Shown: positions 57,227 through 64,000 of the stretch, piece after piece
Position numbering within the stretch: the stretch's first letter is position 1
How the letters are laid out: every line of letters starts with the position of its first letter
Origin: Flavobacterium sp. J372
GTDB lineage: Bacteria > Bacteroidota > Bacteroidia > Flavobacteriales > Flavobacteriaceae
DNA length: 64,000 nucleotides
Assembly (NCBI RefSeq): GCF_024699965.1
Contig: NZ_JAJOMZ010000006.1
Coordinates: forward strand, 1 to 64,000
Direction: 5' to 3'
Made by a program: the position numbers and the translations under genes
Notes under the pieces: model-generated
Databases searched by the model: none
The model's input: the letters and a program-made list of their open reading frames with translations, nothing else
What the model was told of the DNA's origin: nothing

Positions 57227-57441
57227 TAAAGATTGTGAGTTACATAATTTTTTCACAGAGGTTAACAAAGAACACACAGAGCGACACAGAGGTTTAGATT
57301 TACACTGAAGTTCCATTTCGGATGCAGCGTAGCGGAACTGAGAAATTTCTATTTAAAATTTAAGAGTTGAGATTCTCGACTCCGCAAGCTTCGCTCGAAA
57401 TGGAAACCCAACAAAAAAAGGAGCCCGAAAGCTTCTTTGTT
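57227..57441. repeat. Intergenic spacer with short repeats
   Basis: Holds a 10-bp perfect inverted repeat, TTCCATTTCG (57311-57320) and CGAAATGGAA (57396-57405), with an inner GAGATTCTCGACTCCGCAAG-type stretch, and a CACAGAG motif repeated three times near 57253-57292. The wording resembles interspersed non-coding repeats I have seen in Flavobacterium genomes, but I cannot prove homology. No gene is seen. Confidence 0.45.
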
Positions 57442-60004
57442 TTATCCTCCCATATATTCGCCGCCGTCATCCTGCTGCTGGCGGTTTTGCTGCTGTTCTT
57501 TCTGCCTGTCGGCTTTTGTCATGTTAAAGCGGTAGGTGAATGAAAGTGTTATCTGGCGCTCTCTCCATTGCATTTCGCCATATGATTGTACATTGTATGG
57601 TATATAGGTTTCGATCTTCATTTTCCTGGAGTTGAAGATATCCTGCACGTTCAAAGCTATGGTAGCCTTATCTTTCAGGAAGTCTTTACTTAGCGCTGTA
57701 TTAGCGCTCGCTACGCCGCGGCGGCTTCCCTGTGCGGTTTTTTGTGTGCCTTCATAATTTCCGTTCAACTGCCAGTCTATTTTCCACGGAAGGTTAATTT
57801 TACTGTTTATACGCGTAGTCCAGGCGTATGCCGTGAAGTCAAAGTTTTGGTAATCGTTAACTATTTCATTGTTCTCATTAATGTAAGTAAATGTATAGTC
57901 ACCATCGGTCTGGTTACGGAAGAAGTTGAAGTTGCTGTTTATCCTCCACCACCTGAACGGGTTGTAGTTTATATTGAACTCAAGCCCAAAGCGATATTCT
58001 TTAGCAAGGTTTATCGGGGTGGTAGTAGTTACCGGTGTGCGCACGTCCAGCTCATCAACTGGGGTAATTTCCCCGTATCCGGGTCAACAATATCTTCACC
58101 TCCTACTATCTGTGTTACAAATTCACCGTTTTGGCGCCTTATAAACTGGTAGCTGTCAGTAGTTATATTTAAGTAAGCAGATGTATTCAGCGTAACTTTA
58201 CCCCAGCGCTTTAAGTATCCTAAGTCAAAAGCGTTAGTCATACTTGGGTCAAGGTCCGGGTTACCGCGGAAAACGTTTATGTTACTTTCAAGCCCTGAGA
58301 AGGGATTCAGGAACCTTCCGCGCGGCCTGTTTATGCGGCGGCTATAGCTGAGGCTCACGTTGCTGCTCTCGCTAAATTCATAATTTAAAAATGCGCTAGG
58401 GAAGAAGTTATTATAACGTTTATTGTTGTACTCATTCCTGTCAATTAAATTCACATCAATATTTGAATCTTCCCAACGCAGGCCAAACATATACGAAAAC
58501 TTATTGATCTTAGAGCCATATTGGGCATATAGCGCATTTACATTTTCTTTATATTGTAGAAAGTTGGTAAAGTTAAGGTTGTCTTCCCAAACCCCGGTTG
58601 TAGGGTTAAGCCTTTCAGCCTGTGCATCAGTTTCAAGTGTGGTAAAACTTCCGCGATAACCGGCTTCAAAGCGGGTGTTCTCTCCAATAGGCAATACATA
58701 GTCGGCCTGCAGCAATTGCCTGTCCTGCTTTTCATCATTCACTGTATGCTCAAAAGTGTCAGCAGATCCTGCACCGGCAAGCGTTGTGTTGTTTATAACT
58801 GCATTTTCATCATCAATGCTTTTTGACACCGAGGCATCAACTCTAAGTTCATGGCCGTTGTCATTAAATTTCTTGGTAAGGCTTGACGAGAAATTTACGT
58901 TAACATCACGATCGTCCTGGTTATTATATCTGTATATCCTGTTTATAAAACTTCCATCGGCATTAAAATTATCGAAGTAAGTATCAACTTTATTACCCCC
59001 TGTGTTCCTGCGGAAGTTTACTGAGTTTGTCCATGTGATTGTCTTGTCAAGAAACCATTCCAGGCCAAAGCTTGCGTTATAGCCTTTACGAAGGCGCTCA
59101 TTATCACGGGTTTCGTTTGTGAAACTTTCTGTCTCATTTGTGTCCTCATTGAGGTAACGACTATTGGTGAACGAGTTACCCGGATTTAGTCGATAGTTAT
59201 AACCAAGATTGCTGAAAAAATTAAAGTTTGTGCTGCGCAAGTTAAGGTTTGCTGCAAAGCCATGATTATCAGGTGTCCCGGTATTTGCAGTAATCGAACC
59301 ATTAAAGCCGTCTGCTTTACCTTTTTTAAGGATGATATTCACTATACCACCGCCACCCTCAGCATCATATCGCGCTGACGGGTTGGTTATAACTTCGACT
59401 TTGTCAACAGAATCTGCCGGTAGCAGCCTCAATACTTCAGCCACATTAGATCCCGCAAGTGTAGAAGGGCGGCCATCAATAAGTATAGTTACACCCTGGT
59501 TGCCACGAAGCGCCACGTTACCCTCACTGTCAACTGAGAGCGACGGTACATTGTCAAGCACATCGCTTACGGTACCGCCCTTCACCATCATGTCATTACC
59601 GATTGTATATACACGTTTATCAAGCTTTATATCTACCGTGGTGCGTTCGCCAACAATTTCTACTGCTTGCAGCAGCTCGGCATCAGGAGCCAGAGCAGAT
59701 GCGCCAAGATTTGTATTTTCGGTATACGACTTTGCCGGTATTACAGTTGATTTGAATGATATGAAATCTATTTGTATGCTGTAGTCCCGGGAGCTACTTC
59801 AAAATCATAGTTACCCTGGGCATCGGTAAGCCCGCCGCCTGCAACGGTACCCGCCGTAGATAATGCACTTACTGTAGCAAATTCAAGCGGCTGGTTAGAA
59901 CCCTGCTCAGTTACCTTTCCTGTAATTTTAATTTTATTTCCCTGTGCAAATGCAGTTGTTGAAACGAATAGAATAAGTAATAAGGCGTTTAAAATGTTTT
60001 TCAT
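57442..60004 (-). CDS. Outer membrane beta-barrel receptor with carboxypeptidase-D-like N-domain (frameshifted)
   Basis: Outer membrane protein of the TonB-receptor-like family (OMP_b-brl_3 type). Signal peptide LLLILFVSTTAFAQ, CarboxypepD_reg-like domain (KITGKVTEQGSNQPLEFATV), plug with VSDVLDNVPSLSVDSEGNVA and SARYDAEGGGGIVNIILKKG, then a long barrel (FGLRWEDSNIDVNLIDRNEY, SLSYSRRINRPRGRFLNPFS) and a C-terminal Gln/Arg-rich tail ending GGEYMGG. Indels near 59770 and 58060. Corrected length is about 853 residues. It probably imports or anchors large substrates; the ligand is unknown. No SusD partner is adjacent. Confidence 0.85.
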
Positions 60005-60082
60005 GAAAGTATTTGTAGTATGTAATGATGTGTTAGACGCAAAAGTTGGATTTTAGTTTAACTCGATAATCTTAAATGTTTG

Positions 60083-60424
60083 TTAAAATATTTCTTTAGC
60101 TTTCTCAGCAGGTCGGGCAATAACAGCTTTGTCTCCATTTACAATAATTGGCCGTTCAATAAGCTGAGGGTACTTTGCCAAAGCATTAATTATCTGTACA
60201 GAAGTTAGCTTTTTAGCAGCGAAATGCTCCTTCCAGATATCTTCTTTCTGCCTTACAAGCTCTAAGGGTTTTATTCCCAGTTTTTTCAGCAAATCTTTAA
60301 TCTCAATTTTGGTAAGAGGCGTGTCAAGATATTTCACAACAGAATATTCTTTGCCAGTTTTTTCAAGTAACTCCAGGCCTTCACGTGATTTGCTGCAACG
60401 CGGGTTGTGATAAATGGTTATCAT
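60083..60424 (-). CDS. Arsenate reductase-family protein (ArsC/Spx-like)
   Basis: Intact, 113 residues. ArsC-type fold: ITIYHNPRCSKSREGLELLE with the reactive Cys in PRCSKSR, then ELVRQKEDIWKEHF and QLIERPIIVNGDKAVIARP, the conserved LIERPIV block. It can reduce arsenate with a thiol or be a Spx-like regulator; the CxxS (not CxxC) site favours reductase. No ars operon nearby. Start at 60424; 60427 adds one Met. Confidence 0.85.
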   Translation of the reverse strand: MITIYHNPRCSKSREGLELLEKTGKEYSVVKYLDTPLTKIEIKDLLKKLGIKPLELVRQKEDIWKEHFAAKKLTSVQIINALAKYPQLIERPIIVNGDKAVIARPAEKAKEIF

Positions 60425-60510
60425 CAAATTCTTTTTGCAAAGAAAGCCATTATTATCTGAAATTTAAAGTAACTTAGTGCTAAGAAATACATAAAACATC
60501 AGCAAATACA

Positions 60511-61464
60511 ATGTTTATAAAACAAGGCTTTATTCCTGAAAACAGATTTTGGAAGTATCTTTTAGGCTCATTTATTGTTATAATGGCATCCTTTTTCGGG
60601 CAAGTGCCACTTATGTTTGCAATCGCCGCTGAAACTATGTCTTCCGGAAGGCCTATGCCAACCACGCAAGACGCCATGATGGGTTTTCTCGACATGAACC
60701 TTACGCTTTTCCTGATACTTATATCTTTTGCGTTTGCAATGGTTGGGTTAATTATTGTTGTGAAAAAGCTTCACAAACAGCCTTTTAAAGACATTGTTAC
60801 TGCAAGGCCGAAAACCGACTGGGGCAGAATCATGTTTGCTTTTGTTCTGTGGACAATATTTTCTGTTGGTTCTCTTTTGCTTGCATATTATGCTGAGCCC
60901 GGCAAATATATTTACCAGTTTAACTGGGATAAATTTTTAATACTCGCCCTCATTGCTGTGCCACTTATTCCCGTACAAACCTCTGTGGAAGAGCTTGTTT
61001 TCCGTGGTTATTTAATGCAGGGCTTTGGTTTATTGGCTAAAAACAAGTGGTTTCCGCTTATAATGACTTCGCTTATTTTCGGCGGTATGCATCTTGCTAA
61101 TCCTGAAGTGGGGAAAATGGGCTATGTAGTTACATTTTATTATGTTGGCACAGGCCTGGCATTAGGAATTATGACGCTGATGGATGAAGGTACAGAACTG
61201 GCATTGGGATTTCACGCCGCAAATAACCTTACCGCAGCACTTATGGTTACTGCCGACTGGACTGCCTTCCGTACACCATCAGTATTTAAAGATGTTTCTG
61301 AACCTACCGCAAGCTGGGATATATTTGTTCCGTTGCTGGTAATATATCCAATCATCCTCTTTATTTTCAGCAGAAAATATAAATGGCACTCATGGAACGA
61401 AAAACTGACCGGTAAACTTGAAAGTCCTGCAAACAACACTATACCAAACAACACAGAGATATGA
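60511..61464 (+). CDS. CPBP family intramembrane metalloprotease
   Basis: Intact, 317 residues. Eight hydrophobic segments with the family catalytic motifs SVEELVFRGYLMQGFG (EExxxR), FGGMHLANPEVG (His) and LGFHAANNLTAA (His-x-x-x-Asn). The family covers CAAX-type prenyl proteases and bacteriocin-immunity proteins; the substrate is unknown. Its stop overlaps the start of the MenE-like gene (ATGA), so translation is probably coupled. Confidence 0.85.
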   Translation: MFIKQGFIPENRFWKYLLGSFIVIMASFFGQVPLMFAIAAETMSSGRPMPTTQDAMMGFLDMNLTLFLILISFAFAMVGLIIVVKKLHKQPFKDIVTARPKTDWGRIMFAFVLWTIFSVGSLLLAYYAEPGKYIYQFNWDKFLILALIAVPLIPVQTSVEELVFRGYLMQGFGLLAKNKWFPLIMTSLIFGGMHLANPEVGKMGYVVTFYYVGTGLALGIMTLMDEGTELALGFHAANNLTAALMVTADWTAFRTPSVFKDVSEPTASWDIFVPLLVIYPIILFIFSRKYKWHSWNEKLTGKLESPANNTIPNNTEI

Positions 61465-62506
61465 CCAATCCTGATTACAATTTTGTACACCCCGCCTTTA
61501 AACTCAACGGTTTCCATCTCACAAAAGATGACCTGCTGCGTATTGCTTACAGTTTTATAAAAGAAGGTGAACCTTTCGAAAAGGCAGTAGGTGATTTCCT
61601 TATGTACTGGTTTGATGCTGATACATCTATCGAGATGCAGACATCAGGCACAACAGGAGCGCCTAAAACCATCAGGATTGATAAGCAGGCTATGGTAAAC
61701 TCTGCTTTAGCCACCGGCGCTTTCTTTGATCTTGAGGCAGGAATAAAAGCGCTGCACTGCCTTCCAACACAGTATGTCGCCGGAAAGATGATGCTGGTTC
61801 GTGCCTTTATCCTGGGGTGGGAGCTTGACCTTGTTGCACCTTCATCAACGCCCCTGGAGCGGATTGATACCCAGTACGATTTTGCAGCGATGGTACCTCT
61901 TCAGGCACAGCACAGTATCGAAAAATTAAGCTTTGTAAAAAACCGATTTTAGGGGCGGGGCAAAAGTAAGCGCTGCACTGGCAGGACAGCTGCAGGCTGT
62001 GAATAGTGAGATATACGAAACGTATGGCATGACAGAGACCATTACGCATATTGCAGCAAAAAGAGTAGGCGAGGAGGCCTTTAAAACACTGCCTCATGTA
62101 AAAATACAAGAAGATGACAGGCATTGCCTTGTTGTTGATGCTGAAGCAATTTGTGACGAGCCGGTAGTTACCAATGATGTGGTTCAGGTGCTTAATGAAA
62201 ATGAATTTATCTGGCTGGGGAGGTATGACAATGTGGTGAACAGCGGAGGTGTAAAGCTTTTTCCTGAACAGATAGAGGAGAAGCTGGCCGGCAAAATTAG
62301 TCGGAGGTTTTTCATGAAAGGGATGCCGGATGAGGAACTGGGCGAAAAACTGATACTAGTTATTGAAGGAGAGCCTTTTGATGTTGACAAGGCTATTTTT
62401 TTCAAAGCTAAGTAAGTTTGAAAAACCCAAAGAAATACTATTTGTTCCTCAGTTTGCCGAAACAACTTCCGGTAAGATAATCCGTGAAGAGAATGTTGCT
62501 AATTAG
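61461..62506 (+). CDS. menE: AMP-binding enzyme, MenE-like O-succinylbenzoate-CoA ligase (frameshifted)
   Basis: Acyl-adenylate-forming ligase. Motifs: QTSGTTGAPKTIRIDKQAM (P-loop of ANL enzymes), CLPTQYVAGKMMLVRAFILG, then YETYGMTETITHIAAK, the ATP/ribose stretch WLGRYDNVVNSGGVKLFPE and the C-terminal lysine region TTSGKIIREE. Indels near 61938 and 62398. Corrected length is about 349 residues, short as in MenE of Bacteroidetes. MenE makes OSB-CoA for menaquinone; other men genes are not in this window, so the call rests on length and motifs. The stop codon overlaps that of the convergent peptidase. Confidence 0.75.
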
Positions 62507-64000
62507 GTTTTTTCAACTTTTATAAAGAATTTTTTTGTCATAACTTCAACATCATCAGTACTGTCTACATCTTTTAAAAATTTTTCTTCCCAACCTGTGG
62601 TTGTTGGGTATAGCCTTATTTGTTTGCCATCAACCATTACATCTACAGGCATTGCAAAGTCTTTTACGTCAGTTTTCCAGCGACTACAAAGAAGGCCTTT
62701 GCACATTCTTAGTTCAAGTACAGGAATATCTTTGTAACGCAGATACTGATTGAAAACGGGTGTAAGGTTCATACCGCTTTCTTTATTGAAAAATTCAACA
62801 ACAGTTTCGGTGTCAATTATTTTTTTGCGGAAAGTTTCGCTGTATTTTAATATCATAGCCCACCATTTGGCATCATCATTAATTATATGCCGAAGTGTAT
62901 TCAGCATTAGCGCGCCCTTGTAATACATATCGCCGGAGCCATGCTTATTTACACCGAAAATGCCAATTACAGGCTTATCATTGCTTACGCTGTTACGCTG
63001 TCCGTTGATGTATTTCATGGCTTCGTCATATCCAAAACGGCATTCCACAAAAACTGATTCGCTATACGTGGTAAAGCCTTCGTGTATCCACATATCGGCA
63101 ATGTCTTTTGAAGTGATACTGTTGCCGAACCACTCATGCCCGGTTTCGTGTATGGTGATGTAATCAAACTTCATCCCGATGCCCGTCATTGTGGCATCAT
63201 ATCCCCATATAGCCTTTCTTGTACTTATTACCATAAGCTACGGCACTTTGGTGTTCCATACCCAAATATGGTGTTTCCACCAGTTTATATCCGTCTTCAT
63301 AAAATGGGTACTGCCCAAAATGTTTCTGAAACAATCCATCATCGGCTTAACTTCCTCAAAGTGTTTGCGGGCAGTTTCCTCATTGGCTTTCAATACATAA
63401 TAATCAAGATCAAGTCCGTTATGGCTTTCGTGAATGTGAGCGTAATCTGCAATATTTACAGTAATACAATAATTATTTATAGGATTTTTCACCTCCCAGT
63501 CCCAGCGTGTATAACCATTTTTAAGGTCGGTACTGCCTTTCAGGCGGCCGTTGCTCACATTCATAAGCCCGTTTGGCACAGCCACTTTAATGCTTGCTCC
63601 ACGGTCTGGCTCATCAGTCTGGTGGTCTTTTACCGGATACCAAAAAGGCTTGCGCCTGTGCCTTGTACTGCTACTGCAATCCACGGCTTTCCGTTGCCGT
63701 CTTTGCTGAACACGAAGCCGCCATCCCAAGGTGCGCGCTTTGCTACCAGCGGCTTGCCTGAATAATGAAACCGCAATGCATATTCATTACCTTTCTTAAG
63801 TTGTTTTGGGAAAGTTATAAAAACCGCATCATTATCACGTTTGTACGTAAGCCTCTTACCTTCAAAAACAATACTGTCAACCTTCATGTTTTCAAAGAGG
63901 TCAAGCTGTATTTTCTGTGTTTTTCAACAACACCAAATGTGATATCGTTATATCCTGAAATGTAGCGCTTATCAGGATCAATGGTAATATTAAGGTCATA
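62503..64000 (-). CDS. M1 family metallopeptidase (partial, frameshifted)
   Basis: Zinc aminopeptidase-like protein, secreted or envelope. Motifs: HETGHEWFGN (HExxH zinc site), WIHEGFTTYSES (third zinc ligand Glu), MEHQSAVAYGN (substrate-binding motif in the GAMEN position), and a helical C-terminal half ending KKFFIKVEKT. The start is beyond the right edge. Breaks near 63217, 63640 and 63905. Its stop codon overlaps the convergent MenE-like stop by two bases. M1 peptidases with GMEHQ are common in Flavobacteria. Confidence 0.85.

Noticed and set aside
60511..62506. CPBP protease plus AMP-ligase as a bacteriocin or natural-product cluster
   Set aside because: The ligase has the short length and motifs of MenE and there is no precursor peptide, carrier protein or exporter nearby.
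1..64000. CRISPR array, insertion sequence, prophage or integrative element
   Set aside because: I found no regularly spaced repeats, transposase, integrase, phage structural gene or paired terminal repeats.

Overview
The window is chromosomal DNA of a member of the Bacteroidota, almost certainly family Flavobacteriaceae and probably Flavobacterium or a close relative. The evidence is gene content: bacillithiol synthase BshA, a fused alpha/beta 2-oxoacid dehydrogenase E1, Rho with a long disordered N-terminal region, the rlmD-DUF6452-DUF6048 block, and the acyl-CoA reductase/serC/serA cluster divergent from a ferredoxin. The control signals agree: Bacteroidetes-type promoters (TTTG, about 19-21 bases, TAnnTTTG), few Shine-Dalgarno sequences and compact hairpin terminators. 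I see no prophage, insertion sequence, CRISPR array or rRNA operon. One tRNA (Tyr) is present.

The dominant feature of the sequence is its frameshifts. I count roughly 45-50 single-base indels, many in or beside homopolymers. They interrupt about half of the genes, including genes expected to be essential or highly conserved (rho, truA, serC, glutamate dehydrogenase, a DEAD-box helicase, an ABC exporter). In almost every case the protein continues in another frame, with conserved family motifs on both sides. The simplest reading is uncorrected sequencing or assembly error, not gene decay. I therefore annotate whole genes across the breaks and give the break positions. Several real genes, or parts of them, are too broken or too short for ordinary ORF detection. 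These include a lysine-rich protein (30200-30462), a 56-residue hydrophilic protein (41183-41353) and the tails of the TM2, EamA/YdcZ-type and helicase proteins.

Layout. 1-7.7 kb: end of a GH3/beta-lactamase-like fusion, DUF1801, bshA with a PrcB-like lipoprotein, an endonuclease/exonuclease/phosphatase protein, an S41 peptidase and a glycine-zipper lipoprotein. 7.8-17.1 kb: DEAD-box helicase, formimidoylglutamase-like enzyme, coiled-coil membrane protein, fused E1 dehydrogenase, AraC regulator with DUF983, a YCF48-like protein, and a peroxiredoxin/thioredoxin/small acidic protein operon. 17.3-28 kb: amino-acid permease with an extra C-terminal domain, a possible uracil-DNA-glycosylase-fold protein, DUF6048/DUF6452/rlmD, DUF1697, OsmC, WYL regulator with DinB, ornithine aminotransferase, DUF5362 and a Smr-domain protein. 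28-37.3 kb: a duplicated-repeat lipoprotein, cysteine desulfurase, a lysine-rich protein, a TM2 protein overlapping a zinc-ribbon/AAA+ protein, lpdA, an ABC exporter, truA and a phosphoesterase. 37.3-47.7 kb: DUF4293, rho, a CPBP protease, bestrophin, serA/serC/acyl-CoA reductase and ferredoxin. 47.7-64 kb: ychF, a Crp/Fnr-enoate reductase-transporter unit, tRNA-Tyr, a TlpA-like protein, persulfide dioxygenase-rhodanese with TauE, glutamate dehydrogenase, a large outer-membrane receptor, ArsC, a CPBP protease with a MenE-like ligase, and a partial M1 metallopeptidase.

Most of this is core metabolism and housekeeping. The least explained parts are the TM2 plus zinc-ribbon/AAA+ pair, the redox operon with its small acidic partner, the glycine-zipper lipoprotein, the lysine-rich protein, the two-repeat lipoprotein and the repeat-bearing spacer at 57.2-57.4 kb. 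None of these is convincing as a wholly new system from sequence alone.
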